Shown here: piece after piece, positions 22,024-30,985 of the stretch
Position numbering within the stretch: the stretch's first letter is position 1
Layout of the letters: every line of letters begins with the position of its first letter
DNA from: Microbispora hainanensis
GTDB lineage: Bacteria > Actinomycetota > Actinomycetes > Streptosporangiales > Streptosporangiaceae
Direction of reading: 5' to 3'
Length of the DNA stretch: 40,884 bases
NCBI RefSeq assembly: GCF_006874475.1
Contig: NZ_VIRM01000069.1
Location: forward strand, 1-40,884
The notes under the pieces: generated by a model
What the model was told of the DNA's origin: nothing
Database searches by the model: none
Seen by the model: only the letters and a program-made list of their open reading frames with translations
Position numbers and translations under genes: made by a program

Positions 22024-23190
22024 CTATGCCGGCGTGCGCGTACGCCGGTTCACGGCGGCCAGCAGTCCCACGGCCGCCAGGCTGGAGATCGTGGCCGACC
22101 CGCCGTACGACACGAACGGCAGAGGCAGCCCCGCGACCGGCAGCAGGCCCATGGTCATCCCGATGTTCACGAACGTCTGGAACGCGAGCCAGCACACCAC
22201 GCCGCCGGCCACCGCCGTGCCGAACGGCGTGGGGCTCTTGACCGCGATCCACAGGCCGCGCCACAGCAGGACGAGCATCAGCAGGATCACGCAGGCCGCG
22301 CCGGCGAAGCCGAGCTCCTCGCCCGCGACCGTGAAGATGAAGTCGGTGTGCTGCTCGGGCACGAAATGGCCCGCCGTCTGCTCGCCGTGGAACAGGCCCT
22401 TGCCGAGCAGGCCCCCGGAGCCGATCGCGATCCTGGCCTGGGTGGCGTTGTAGCCCATGCCCATCGGGTCGGCGTCCGGGTCGGCCAGCACCATCAGGCG
22501 CTGGAGCTGGTAGGGCCGGATGAGGTCGAGCCGCCACACCAGGAAAAGACCGGCGGCCCCGGCGGCGGCGAACGCCGCGAACCACCTCTTGGGCGCGCCG
22601 GACACCACGATCGTCCCGGTCGTCAGCACCAGGAAGACGAGCGCGGTGCCATAGTCGGGCTGCAGCGCGATCAGCCCGACCGGCAGCGCGGCGAGGCCGA
22701 GGGCGAGCAGCACGGCCCCGGCGCCCGGCCTGCGCTCGCCGTCGCGCGGCTCGCCCAGCGCCGTCGCGAGCGCGAGCACCGTGGCCGCCTTGGCGAACTC
22801 GGACGGCTGGAACTGCAGCCCGTCGCCGAGCACGATCCAGGCGTGCGAGCCGTTGACCGTACGGCCCAGCGGGGTCAGCACGGCGATCAGCCCGGCCAGC
22901 CCGAGCAGGTAGAGCACCGGGACGTAGGCGCGCAGCATCCGCAGGTCGATCCGCGAGACGGCCCACAGGAGCGCGAATCCGATGCCCACGCTGAACGCCT
23001 GCCGCTGCGGCAGCGTCGAGCCCGGGTCGTTGCGGGTGGCCGACCACACGAGCAGCAGCCCGATCGCCGACAACGCGGCCGCGGGCAGCACCAGGCCCCA
23101 GGCGGGGAAGAGGGCGAGGCGCGCCCACGACCTGCGCCTGGTCGCCCGCCTCGTCGGCAGCCGTACGGATAAAGGACCGAGCGCCGTCAT
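22024..23190 (-). CDS. rodA: SEDS-family peptidoglycan polymerase RodA
   Basis: A 388-residue integral membrane glycosyltransferase that polymerises lipid II during lateral wall growth. About ten membrane segments are visible. Conserved SEDS features include 'LGDGLQFQPSEFAKAATVLALA', 'LQPDYGTALVFL', the loop 'QARIAIGSGGLLGKG' and 'PEQHTDFIFTVAGEELGFAG' with the putative catalytic Asp, and the C-terminal 'PLPFVSYGGSATISSLAAVGLL'. The ATG at 23190 overlaps the stop of the upstream PBP2 gene (ATGA), so the two partners of the elongation synthase are translationally coupled. Length is normal for RodA. Confidence 0.95.
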   Translation of the reverse strand: MTALGPLSVRLPTRRATRRRSWARLALFPAWGLVLPAAALSAIGLLLVWSATRNDPGSTLPQRQAFSVGIGFALLWAVSRIDLRMLRAYVPVLYLLGLAGLIAVLTPLGRTVNGSHAWIVLGDGLQFQPSEFAKAATVLALATALGEPRDGERRPGAGAVLLALGLAALPVGLIALQPDYGTALVFLVLTTGTIVVSGAPKRWFAAFAAAGAAGLFLVWRLDLIRPYQLQRLMVLADPDADPMGMGYNATQARIAIGSGGLLGKGLFHGEQTAGHFVPEQHTDFIFTVAGEELGFAGAACVILLMLVLLWRGLWIAVKSPTPFGTAVAGGVVCWLAFQTFVNIGMTMGLLPVAGLPLPFVSYGGSATISSLAAVGLLAAVNRRTRTPA

Positions 23191-25166
23191 CGCCCGCCGT
23201 CCTTTTTCCTGTGCTTCTTCTTGTCGTCGTGGGTGAGGGCGGCGATGCCCTCCCAGATCTCCCTGGCGGCGGGGGCCGCCGTGGTCCCGCCCGTGCCGCC
23301 CTGCGAGACGACGACCACGACCACATACTTGGGCTTCTTCACGGGGCCGAAGGAGGCGAACCACGAGGTGTCCTGCCTGCCGTACGCCTCGGCGGTGCCG
23401 GTCTTCCCGGCGACCGGGAGCCGCTTGAAGGCGTAGCCCTTGAAGGCGCCCGCGGCCGTACCCGTGCGCGGCACTTCGGCGAGCGCGTCGCGGATGAACC
23501 GCAGCGTCTTGCGCGAGGCGTCGATCTTTCCCACAACGGGCGGGGTGATGGTGCGGACCACCGTGCCGTCGGGACCCTCGATCCGCTTGCCGATCCTGGG
23601 GCTGAAGACCGTGCCGCCGTTGGCGAGCGCGGCGTATCCCCGGGCCAGCTGGAGCGGCGTCACCAGCACGTCGCCCTGGCCGATCGAGAAGTTGGCCGCG
23701 TCACCCGCCCACCAGACCCCGCCGGAGCGGCAGTTGTCGGTGGCGAGCGCCTTGAGGTAGGCCGCCCGCTTGCGGTCGGACATCTCCGGATAGCCGGCCT
23801 TGGCGCGGCGGCAGGAGTCCGCCTTGGTCCGTTCCCAGTTGGCCTTCTTCCACGCACGGCCGGGCACCCGTCCCGACGCCTCGTGCGGCAGGTCGACGCC
23901 GGTGGGCGTGCCGAACCCGAACTCCCCGGCCATCTTCTGCATCGGATCCTTGGGGCGTTTGACCGGCTTGAGCCCGCCGTCACGCCGCCACATCCGGTCC
24001 GCGAAGCGGTAGAAGATCGTGTCGCACGACACCACCAGCGCCCGGTGCATGTCCATCCGGCCGAGTTCGGCGCTCTCGAAGTTGTGGAACACCCGGCCGC
24101 CGATCGTGTAGCCGCCCGGGCAGTCGTACGACGCCCGCAGCGAGTAGCCCGCCTTGGCCGCCGCGGCCGTCGAGGTCACCTTCCAGGTGGAGCCCGGCGG
24201 CCACTGCCCCTGCACGGCCGCGCTGACCAGCGGCAGGCCCTCGTAGTCGTTCTGCGAGATGCCGCCGGTCCACACGCCGGGGTCGTAGGTGGGATAGTCG
24301 GCGATCGCCGTCACCCGCCCGGTCTTCGCCTCCAGCACCACCGCCGCGCCGCTGTCGGCGGGCGCGCCCCGTTTGCGCGCGGCGCTCACCGCCCGGGCCA
24401 GCGCCCGCTCGGCCACCTCCTGGATGCCCGCGTCGATGCTGGTCACCAGCGTGTCTCCGGCTACGGCGGCCTCCTCGCGGATCAGACCGGTGACCGTGCC
24501 CGTGCTGTCCACCGCCACCTGCCTGATCCCGGTGCGCCCGGCCAGCTCGCGGTCATACTGCGCTTCGAGGCCGTCGCGGCCGATCAGCTCCGGGCCTCCC
24601 TCGGGGTCGTCGGGGGAGGGCGGCTGCAGATAGCCGAGCACGTGCGCCGCGGCCGAGCCGAGCGGATAGGTCCTGACCGGCCGCAACGCGGTGCTGACGC
24701 CGGGGAACTCGTCCTGCCGCTCCGCGATCCACAGCGCCGTGCGCACGCTCACGTCGTCCGCGACCACGATCGGCTGGTACGGCGAGCCGGGCCAGCACGG
24801 CCGGGGCACGTCCACGGCGCACAGCCGGGCCCGGTCGGCGATCTCCTGGTAGGGGCGGCCCAGGGCCCGGGCGAGCCGGGTCAGCACGTCCTTCCCGCCG
24901 TCGGGCTGGTGGATGAGGGCCATGTAGTCCACCGACACCTGCGGTTTGGTCTCGTTGGCCACCAGCGGCCGGCCGCGTACGTCGAGGATCCGCCCCCGCA
25001 CCGGCGGCAGGACGACCGAGCGGACCCGCGTCTCCGTGGCCGCCCTGACGTACGACGGGCCGGTGACGATCTGCAGATACCACAGGCGGCCGAGCAGGGT
25101 CAGCATGAGCGCGGTCACCACGACGAACACGAGCGTGAGGCGGCCCCGGTGGACGGTCCTACGCAA
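23187..25166 (-). CDS. mrdA: penicillin-binding protein 2 (class B transpeptidase)
   Basis: A 659-residue class B PBP that cross-links the glycan made by RodA. An N-terminal signal anchor spans residues 10-27. The dimerisation domain follows ('RGRILDVRGRPLVANETKPQVSVD'). Transpeptidase motifs are Ser326-T-W-Lys329 ('PPGSTWKVTS'), Ser380-Cys-Asp382 (SxD in place of the commoner SxN) and KTGT (588-591). There is a Cys-containing insert at about 445-485. The start is a TTG at 25166, with GGGGGAGG upstream, overlapping the end of mreD by eight bases; no ATG or GTG near the anchor fits. The C-terminal tail is Lys-rich. The gene overlaps rodA by four bases. Confidence 0.94.
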   Translation of the reverse strand: MRRTVHRGRLTLVFVVVTALMLTLLGRLWYLQIVTGPSYVRAATETRVRSVVLPPVRGRILDVRGRPLVANETKPQVSVDYMALIHQPDGGKDVLTRLARALGRPYQEIADRARLCAVDVPRPCWPGSPYQPIVVADDVSVRTALWIAERQDEFPGVSTALRPVRTYPLGSAAAHVLGYLQPPSPDDPEGGPELIGRDGLEAQYDRELAGRTGIRQVAVDSTGTVTGLIREEAAVAGDTLVTSIDAGIQEVAERALARAVSAARKRGAPADSGAAVVLEAKTGRVTAIADYPTYDPGVWTGGISQNDYEGLPLVSAAVQGQWPPGSTWKVTSTAAAAKAGYSLRASYDCPGGYTIGGRVFHNFESAELGRMDMHRALVVSCDTIFYRFADRMWRRDGGLKPVKRPKDPMQKMAGEFGFGTPTGVDLPHEASGRVPGRAWKKANWERTKADSCRRAKAGYPEMSDRKRAAYLKALATDNCRSGGVWWAGDAANFSIGQGDVLVTPLQLARGYAALANGGTVFSPRIGKRIEGPDGTVVRTITPPVVGKIDASRKTLRFIRDALAEVPRTGTAAGAFKGYAFKRLPVAGKTGTAEAYGRQDTSWFASFGPVKKPKYVVVVVVSQGGTGGTTAAPAAREIWEGIAALTHDDKKKHRKKDGGR

Positions 25167-25695
25167 GCCGCCTCCCCCGGCCGTACCGATCGCGTGAGTT
25201 CTCCCGTGATCTGGCCACCCGCCCGAACGACCGGCGACGGGGCAGCAGGGCGAGCGCCGCCGCGACGAGCGCGGCCAGGCCGGCGGTCCAGGCGACGGCG
25301 CCGGGCGCGAGGGCCGCGCCCCACGGCGTGCCGTCGAGCAGGGCCGCGAGCACGCCACCTGCGAGTGTCGCGCCCAGGGCCACGGCGGCGGCGACGGCGG
25401 CGCGCCGCCCGGCCGAGCCGTCCGCGGTGGTCCGCGCGCACACCCACCCGGCCAGGCACATGACCAGGGCGAGCCGCCCGATGGTGTGGTCGGCGGGTGG
25501 CGCGACGTCGGCGGCCAGGCCCGCCGCGAACCCCAGGAACGCTCCCGCTCCGGGCCGCAGCAGCGCCGCCAGCGCGACGACGGCGACCAGCACGATGTCG
25601 GGCCCGCCGCCGGGCAGCGGCAGCCCGTTGACCACGGCGACCTGGAGCACCGGTGCGACGAGGACGACGAGCACGCACAGCACGAGCGCCTTCAT
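25159..25695 (-). CDS. mreD: rod-shape-determining membrane protein MreD
   Basis: A 178-residue, very hydrophobic protein with five or so membrane segments ('LVLCVLVVLVAPVLQVAVV', 'DIVLVAVVALAALL', 'GAFLGFAAGLAADVAPP', 'AVALGATLAGGVLAALL', 'WTAGLAALVAAALALL') and the family's 'GLAADVAPPADHTIGRLAL' segment. It is part of the elongation complex linking MreC to the synthase. Start: ATG 25695, whose first bases overlap the mreC stop; a GTG at 25698 is an alternative. A basic tail of about 25 residues lies at the C-terminus. The downstream PBP2 gene begins inside its last codons. Confidence 0.9.
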   Translation of the reverse strand: MKALVLCVLVVLVAPVLQVAVVNGLPLPGGGPDIVLVAVVALAALLRPGAGAFLGFAAGLAADVAPPADHTIGRLALVMCLAGWVCARTTADGSAGRRAAVAAAVALGATLAGGVLAALLDGTPWGAALAPGAVAWTAGLAALVAAALALLPRRRSFGRVARSRENSRDRYGRGRRLA

Positions 25696-26525
25696 CACGC
25701 CCCCTTCTTGGCGCTGCTCTTCGCCCCGCCCCCGCTTGCCGACGCGTCCACCGGCGCGGCGTCCGGCAGCGGCCCCAGCACGACGGTGACGAGGTCGAGC
25801 GCGGTGAAGCGGGCGAAGGGACGCACGAGCGCCGTCCTGGTCAGCGCGTCCGGCGCGGGCTCGACCGTGACCACCGTGCCGATCGGCACGTCCGGCACGT
25901 ACGGCCGCATGTCGCGCGAGCCCAGCGTCACCACCCGGTCGCCGGGCTTCACCTCGGCCGAGGCGTTCAGCAGGCTCAGCCGCAGCAGCCCGTGCTCGGG
26001 GACGCCGGTCACCAGGCCCACCTCGCGTGAGCCCTCCAGCCGGGCCCCGATCGAGGCGCCGGAGGCCGTGGCGAGCTGCACCGTCGCCGTGCCGGGGCCG
26101 GAGCGCAGGATCCGGCCGACCAGCCCGTCGCCGTCGAACACGGTCATGTCACGGGTCACGCCGGCCTCGGAGCCGGTGTCGACGGTGACCGTGCCGTCCC
26201 GGCCGAAGCCGATGACGTGGGCCGGCACGACCTGGTAGCCGTCCGCCTGGGCGGGGGACGGGATGGTGCGCCGGACGGCCAGCAGGTCGGCGCGCAGCCG
26301 GGCGTTCTCGCGTTCGAGCTCCGCCAGGCGGTGCTCGCCCGACGCCCAGCGGACCCCGGCGGACGCCGCGTCCTCCAGCCCGCCGAACACGGCCGACCCA
26401 AAGGCCCGCAGCGGTTCGAGCGGGGTGACGGTGTCGGCGGCGATCAGGGCGGCGGAGACGAGCGCGAGCAGCACGGGCGCGCGGCGACCGGAGGAGCGAC
26501 CGGAGGAGCGACCGGAGGACCTCAT
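25695..26525 (-). CDS. mreC: rod-shape-determining protein MreC
   Basis: A 276-residue bitopic protein. After a basic head (residues 1-15, made of an SSGR repeat) comes the membrane helix 'APVLLALVSAALIAADTV', a coiled coil (about 50-80, 'HRLAELERENARLRADLLAVRR') and the beta-rich MreC domain ('GFGRDGTVTVDTGSEAGV', 'DGDGLVGRI', 'GSREVGLVTGV', 'GDRVVTLGSRDMRPYVPDVPIGTV'). It scaffolds PBP2 at the membrane. The ATG at 26525 overlaps the mreB stop (ATGA). The start region encodes three copies of a 12-bp repeat. A Lys/Ser-rich C-terminal tail follows the domain. Confidence 0.93.
   Translation of the reverse strand: MRSSGRSSGRSSGRRAPVLLALVSAALIAADTVTPLEPLRAFGSAVFGGLEDAASAGVRWASGEHRLAELERENARLRADLLAVRRTIPSPAQADGYQVVPAHVIGFGRDGTVTVDTGSEAGVTRDMTVFDGDGLVGRILRSGPGTATVQLATASGASIGARLEGSREVGLVTGVPEHGLLRLSLLNASAEVKPGDRVVTLGSRDMRPYVPDVPIGTVVTVEPAPDALTRTALVRPFARFTALDLVTVVLGPLPDAAPVDASASGGGAKSSAKKGA
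26485..26520 (-). repeat. 12-bp tandem repeat in the first codons of mreC
   Basis: Three copies of CGACCGGAGGAG (the last with a terminal C), read on the minus strand as Ser-Ser-Gly-Arg three times. It adds a positively charged, flexible cytoplasmic head before the membrane helix. Confidence 0.9.
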
Positions 26526-27556
26526 CGACGCGTTTCGGGGAGGAACACGTCCTGCATCTCGTCGAAGCGCTCGACGCACCGGCCCGCGCCCAGCACCACC
26601 GACTGGAGCGGCTGGTCGACGAGGTTGATCGGCATGCCGACGGCCTTTTCGAGCCGTTCGCCCAGCCCGTCGAGCAGCGCGCCGCCGCCGGTCAGCACGA
26701 TGCCGTTGTCGATCAGGTCGCCCGCCAGCTCGGCCGGGCACTGGTCCAGCGTGCTCTGCACGGCGTCGACGATCGTCTGCACCTGGTCTTCGATCGCCTC
26801 CCTGACCTGCGCCCGGTTGATCGTCGCGGTCTTCGGCAGGCCGGTCACCAGGTCGCGGCCGCGGATCGGCATCGGCGTGGTCTCGTCGCCGCCCGGCCGA
26901 GCGCTGCCCAGCTTGATCTTGACGTGCTCGGCCGTACGCTCGCCGAGCATCAGGGAGTGTTCCTTCTTGACGTAGTTGACGATCGCCTCGTCGAGCTCGT
27001 CGCCGCCGACCCGCACGGACTTCGAGACGACCACGCCGCCGAGGGAGACGATCGCGACCTCCGTCGTGCCGCCGCCGATGTCCACGACCATGTTGCCGGT
27101 CGTGTCCCCCACGTTGAGCCCGGCGCCGATCGCCGCGGCCATCGGCTCCTCGATGATGTGGACGCGGCGGGCGCCCGCCTCGTACGCCGCCTCCCTGACC
27201 GCCCGCTGCTCGACGCTCGTGGTGCCGCTCGGCACGGCGACGACGATCCGGGGCTTGGCCAGATAGCGGTTCTTGTGCGCCACCTGGATGAAGTGCCGCA
27301 GCATGCGCTCGGCCGCGTCGAGGTCGGCGATCACGCCGTCCTTGAGCGGGCGCAGCGTGGCGATGTGGGGCGGGGTCCGCCCGATCATCTCCTTCGCCGC
27401 CGTCCCGACCGCCACGATCCTGTCCGTGTGCAGGTTGACCGCCACCACCGACGGCTCGTCGAGGACGACGCCCTTCTTGCGCACGTACACGAGCGTGTTG
27501 GCCGTGCCGAGATCGACCGCCATGTCCCGGCCGAGCAATCCCCACGGGAAACCCAT
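26522..27556 (-). CDS. mreB: actin-like rod-shape protein MreB
   Basis: A 344-residue bacterial actin that guides lateral wall synthesis. ATPase signatures: phosphate 1 'MAVDLGTANTLVYVRKKG', connect 1 and phosphate 2 ('MVVDIGGGTTEVAIVSLGG'), adenosine motif 'IVLTGGGALLDGLGERLE' and 'RYLAKPRIVVAVPSGTTSVEQRAV'. The ATG at 27556 gives the usual length and N-terminus; a GTG at 27589 would add eleven residues. It is the first gene of a tight run mreB-mreC-mreD-mrdA-rodA-DUF2293, each junction overlapping or within 15 bp. Promoter elements upstream were not clear. Confidence 0.97.
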   Translation of the reverse strand: MGFPWGLLGRDMAVDLGTANTLVYVRKKGVVLDEPSVVAVNLHTDRIVAVGTAAKEMIGRTPPHIATLRPLKDGVIADLDAAERMLRHFIQVAHKNRYLAKPRIVVAVPSGTTSVEQRAVREAAYEAGARRVHIIEEPMAAAIGAGLNVGDTTGNMVVDIGGGTTEVAIVSLGGVVVSKSVRVGGDELDEAIVNYVKKEHSLMLGERTAEHVKIKLGSARPGGDETTPMPIRGRDLVTGLPKTATINRAQVREAIEDQVQTIVDAVQSTLDQCPAELAGDLIDNGIVLTGGGALLDGLGERLEKAVGMPINLVDQPLQSVVLGAGRCVERFDEMQDVFLPETRR

Positions 27557-27653
27557 CGCCGACCAGCTTTCAGAAAGGAGGGAGAGCACGCGTGATCGCT
27601 GCCCGGCGGCCCTGCCTCTAAACAGAACGGTCCCTCCCGTATGAACCGGACGG

Positions 27654-28640
27654 CTAGGCGACGCTGAGATAGAGGTCTCTCGCCAGCTTCGTCACCCGCT
27701 GGGCCGACTGCGTGAAGGACGCCCCCGAGGGCTGCAGGGTGAGCACCACCATGATCAGCCGGTCGCCGATCACGCCAGTAGTGTGGAGCACCGGACGGCC
27801 GAAATCAACCGGGTTGCCGCTTATTGTGATCGCCCCGATACGGTACGACGTCGCCTTCGTGCGGGTGCACTTGACGGGAGGAACCGCGCCATATCCGGAC
27901 CAGCCCTGCTTGATCGCCCAGGGCCGGGGGACGGCGCGGGGGATGCCGAAGAACTGGTCGAAGCCGTCGCGGGCGCACTGCGACGCCTTGCGCAGGTTGC
28001 CGAGGACGAAGTCGCGGACGCGGGGCTCGGCCCGCCGCAGGAGATACCGGTAGACGAGCGCGATGTCGGCCGCGCTGATGGCCGTGTAGCCCCAGAAGCC
28101 GGGTTTCGCGGCGGGCGGCGGGGCGGTTTCGGTCAGGCCGATCCTGCGCGCCATCCGCCGCACGATCTCGCCCTGGCCGCCGCGCCGCCACAGGGCCGTC
28201 GCCGCGTCGTCGTCGCTGCCGCGGAGCATGGGCGTCAGCAGCGCCATGTCCCGGGCCGGGATCGTCCCCCTGTGCCGTTCCAGATAGTCGGTGGCGATGA
28301 GGATCTTCACCACCGACGCCGACCGGAACCGGTGGTGCGCCTGCCGTTGGGCGACCGTCTTGCCCGTGGTCACGTCGACCACGGCGTACCCCGCCGTCAC
28401 CCCGGCCGGCACCCGCACCGGCTTCGCGGGGGATCGGACGGGACGGCCGGCCGACGCGTCCCTGGTCGCAGGCCCGCTCGCTCCCGCCTCCGCTGGGGCG
28501 CCTGAGGATCGCGTGTCCGGGGTGGCCCGCGACGCCGCCCGCGCGGAGCCTGTGACGTCGCCGCCGGCCGCGCAGCCGGTCAGGAGCGCCGGGAGCACGG
28601 CGGCCACGGTCAGGACGGCGGCGGTTCTCGATCGCGTCAT
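27654..28640 (-). CDS. secreted lipoprotein with class A beta-lactamase-like serine hydrolase domain
   Basis: A 328-residue protein. Residues 1-23 are a lipoprotein signal with lipobox 'LLTGC' (Cys23). A disordered Ala/Ser/Pro-rich linker runs to about residue 75. The hydrolase domain has the SxxK motif Ser109-V-V-Lys112, 'GSDDDAAT' at the place of the SDN motif (142-144), and late strands 'WAIKQGWSGYG' where beta-lactamases have KTG. This set is common in exported actinobacterial 'serine hydrolases' whose activity is not known; beta-lactamase activity is not assured since the KTG triad is altered to KQG. The ATG at 28640 begins the signal peptide. It follows the second response regulator gene by about 75 bp on the same strand. 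Confidence 0.87.
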   Translation of the reverse strand: MTRSRTAAVLTVAAVLPALLTGCAAGGDVTGSARAASRATPDTRSSGAPAEAGASGPATRDASAGRPVRSPAKPVRVPAGVTAGYAVVDVTTGKTVAQRQAHHRFRSASVVKILIATDYLERHRGTIPARDMALLTPMLRGSDDDAATALWRRGGQGEIVRRMARRIGLTETAPPPAAKPGFWGYTAISAADIALVYRYLLRRAEPRVRDFVLGNLRKASQCARDGFDQFFGIPRAVPRPWAIKQGWSGYGAVPPVKCTRTKATSYRIGAITISGNPVDFGRPVLHTTGVIGDRLIMVVLTLQPSGASFTQSAQRVTKLARDLYLSVA

Positions 28641-28713
28641 CCGACCATGCCTACCAGATCGGCTCCCGGCCATGGAGGGAAATGTCCGGTGCCCGGGGTT
28701 CCTCCCCGGCCGA

Positions 28714-29418
28714 CTACCACCGCCCGGGCATACTCCCCGGCGACCGGTCGGGGGGCGAGCCTGGAGTGATCAAACCGGTCTCGTAGGCGAGCACGACCGC
28801 CTGCACCCTGTCCCTGAGGCCGAGCTTGGACAGGATGCGCGCGACATGAGTCTTCACCGTCGTCGGGCTGAGGCTCAGCAGGCCGGCGAGCTCGGCGTTG
28901 CTCAGCCCTGTGGCGAGCAGGCGCAACACATCCAGCTCCCGGCGTGTCAGCTCCGACAGATCCCGGTGTACGGCTGCTCTGGCCTCGTCGCGGCGGGCGA
29001 ACCGCTCGACCAGCCGACGGGTGATCGTCGGCGCGAGCAGGGCGTCCCCCGCGCGCACCAGACGGACCGCGGCCACCAGATGCTCGGGGGTGACGTCTTT
29101 GAGCAGGAAGCCACTGGCTCCCGCGGTGAGTGCGGCGTAGACGTAGTGATCGAGGTCGTAGGTGGTCAGAATGAGGACGCGGGTGTCGCCCATGCCTTCC
29201 GCCATGATCTGCCGGGTGGCTTCGAGACCGTCCATCTGCGGCATCCGAACGTCCATGAGCACGACGTCGGGCCGAGTACGCCGGACGGCGGCGACGGCCT
29301 CCGATCCGTTGGCCGCCTCGGCCGTCACCTCGATGCCGTCGGCGGCGAGGATCATCCCGAATCCGCTGCGTACCAGCGCTTGATCGTCGGCGATGACCAC
29401 GCGCGTGGGCCCGTTCAC
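28714..29418 (-). CDS. NarL/FixJ-type response regulator (second pair)
   Basis: A 234-residue regulator. Receiver domain: Asp11/Asp12, phospho-acceptor Asp56 ('VVLMDVRMPQMDG'), 'LILTTYD' and 'FLLKDVTPE'. LuxR-type DNA-binding domain at about 150-215: 'LTRRELDVLRLLATGLSNAELAGLLSLSPTTVKTHVARILSKLGLRDRVQ' in outline. The start is taken as GTG 29418, because its GTGA overlaps the kinase stop exactly as in the first pair; an ATG at 29430 would add four residues. A 20-residue Pro/Ser-rich tail follows the domain. Likely target: the divergent PAF-acetylhydrolase-like gene upstream of the kinase. Confidence 0.93.
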   Translation of the reverse strand: MNGPTRVVIADDQALVRSGFGMILAADGIEVTAEAANGSEAVAAVRRTRPDVVLMDVRMPQMDGLEATRQIMAEGMGDTRVLILTTYDLDHYVYAALTAGASGFLLKDVTPEHLVAAVRLVRAGDALLAPTITRRLVERFARRDEARAAVHRDLSELTRRELDVLRLLATGLSNAELAGLLSLSPTTVKTHVARILSKLGLRDRVQAVVLAYETGLITPGSPPDRSPGSMPGRW

Positions 29419-30755
29419 GTGGTGGCCCACAGGATCCGCGCCTTGATCTGGTATCCGCCGTCACCCCGCGCCCCGGCCTGCAGGGTGCCGCCGTAGAGGG
29501 CGAGCCGCTCCCGCATCCCGATCAGGCCCCGGCCCCGGCCGTCTCCGGCGCCGGTCGTCCGCCTGCCGCCGGTGTCGGTGATCTCGATCTCCAGCCAGTC
29601 GCCGTGGTAATCGATGGTGACGGACGCCGCCGCGCCGGCCGCATGTTTGATCGTGTTGGTCAGGGCCTCCTGGATGACGCGATAGACGGTCAGCTCCACC
29701 CCGGGCGGCAGCGGGCGAGGCGGCGGGGAGATCTCGACGCTGACCGGCACTCCGGCTGCGCGAACCCGTTCGATCAAGGAGTCGAGCTGGTCGAGTCCCG
29801 GTTGTGGTTCGAGCCCGTCGGCGCTGCCGTCCGCCCGCTCGCTCTCCGGCCCGGCGAGCAGGCCCATGACGTGGCGTAGTTCGGCCATGGCGGCTCGGCC
29901 GCCGGCTTCGACCGCCAGCATGGCCTGCTTCGACCGAGCCGGAGCCGTGTCCATCACCGCGCGTGCCGCTCCGGCCTGGATCACCATCACGTTCACGTTG
30001 TGGGTGACGACATCGTGCAGTTCGCCGGCGATCCGGGAGCGCTCTTCCTTGACGGCCTTGCGCATGGCCTCCTCCTGTGCGCGCTGTAGTTCCGTTAACC
30101 GACGCCGGCCGGCATCGAGTCGCCGCCGCCAGGATCGGACGAAACCGGCGGCGACTCCGGCGCTCATCAGCACCACGAACGGCCCCAGCCAGCTTGGCAA
30201 CGCCGGGACGGAGTCCTGGAAGGCGGCGCCTGCCAGCACGGCGGCGAGGACGAGACCCCCCATGGCCGGCGCACGGTGCGGGCTGTGGGCCACGGCCCCG
30301 TACCCGGCGATGGCGAACGTCAGCACGGTGATCCACGTCGCGTCGTCGCGGGTGGCCAACGCCGCGGCCAGCACCGCCCAGAAGGTGATCAGTGGGTAGA
30401 GCCGTCGCACCGCCAGCGGCAGAGCCGTCAGAACCACCAGGAGCGGAAGCGGGCCGGAATCCTCCTGGCCGTCGTCGGGGGCGATGACAGGCCGTCCCCA
30501 GCGGTCAGGCGGGACATCGCCGCCTCGCGGCGGTGGAGAGGGCCGCAGTCGCAGGGGCTCCGACAGGGAGTGCGGCTGCCCGTCGACACGATGATCGCCG
30601 TCTGTGGCGCCCGCCGTCGCGGCCACGGCCGCAATGGTCAAGGCGATCGCGAGCAGCAGGTCGGCGAGGAGCGACCGGCGCGAAAGCGGGGTGGTTTTCC
30701 GCACGGGGCGCAGCACGTCCAGCGTGAACTGCCACCATCCACGTCGTTCGCTCAC
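29415..30755 (-). CDS. sensor histidine kinase, HisKA_3 type (second pair)
   Basis: A 446-residue kinase. A membrane segment at 29-49 is followed by a Pro-rich, Asp-rich loop of about 50 residues (52-103), probably external and the likely sensor, then three to four more hydrophobic segments to residue 207. A helix (210-238) leads to His247 in 'RIAGELHDVVTHNVNVMVIQAGAARAVMD'. The ATPase domain has 'EALTNTIKHA' (N box) and 'ITDTGG...GRGLIGMRERLALYGG'. Start at GTG 30755; no better start is seen upstream, where the frame stops resembling a kinase. Coupled to its response regulator by a GTGA overlap. Divergent from a secreted hydrolase gene. Confidence 0.9.
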   Translation of the reverse strand: MSERRGWWQFTLDVLRPVRKTTPLSRRSLLADLLLAIALTIAAVAATAGATDGDHRVDGQPHSLSEPLRLRPSPPPRGGDVPPDRWGRPVIAPDDGQEDSGPLPLLVVLTALPLAVRRLYPLITFWAVLAAALATRDDATWITVLTFAIAGYGAVAHSPHRAPAMGGLVLAAVLAGAAFQDSVPALPSWLGPFVVLMSAGVAAGFVRSWRRRLDAGRRRLTELQRAQEEAMRKAVKEERSRIAGELHDVVTHNVNVMVIQAGAARAVMDTAPARSKQAMLAVEAGGRAAMAELRHVMGLLAGPESERADGSADGLEPQPGLDQLDSLIERVRAAGVPVSVEISPPPRPLPPGVELTVYRVIQEALTNTIKHAAGAAASVTIDYHGDWLEIEITDTGGRRTTGAGDGRGRGLIGMRERLALYGGTLQAGARGDGGYQIKARILWATT

Positions 30756-30870
30756 CGTCTTATTGTCCTGATCGCGCGGCACGTCCCGCGTCAGCCCCAG
30801 CGACCGGATCCGACCTCCGCCGGAAGTACATCGCAAGGATGACACCGCCAGAACTCCTCCCCGAGAAGGC

Positions 30871-30882
30871 GCCGATATCGGC
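30871..30882. promoter_or_regulatory. 12-bp perfect palindrome in a divergent promoter region
   Basis: GCCGATATCGGC, midway between the kinase start (30755) and the hydrolase start (30986). A candidate binding site for the response regulator of this locus. Confidence 0.45.
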
Positions 30883-30985
30883 ATGGCAGCCGACGCGGAC
30901 GGATCTCGCCGGCCCCTAGCGTCGTTGCCGCCACCGGCCGCCCGCGCGGGCCCCGTCGAGGCGGCCCCATCAGGAAGGACAGTTC

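Noticed and set aside
21073..25463. Long plus-strand frames opposite rodA, PBP2 and mreD
   Set aside because: Low-complexity His/Arg/Gly-rich translations opposite clear mre-operon genes.
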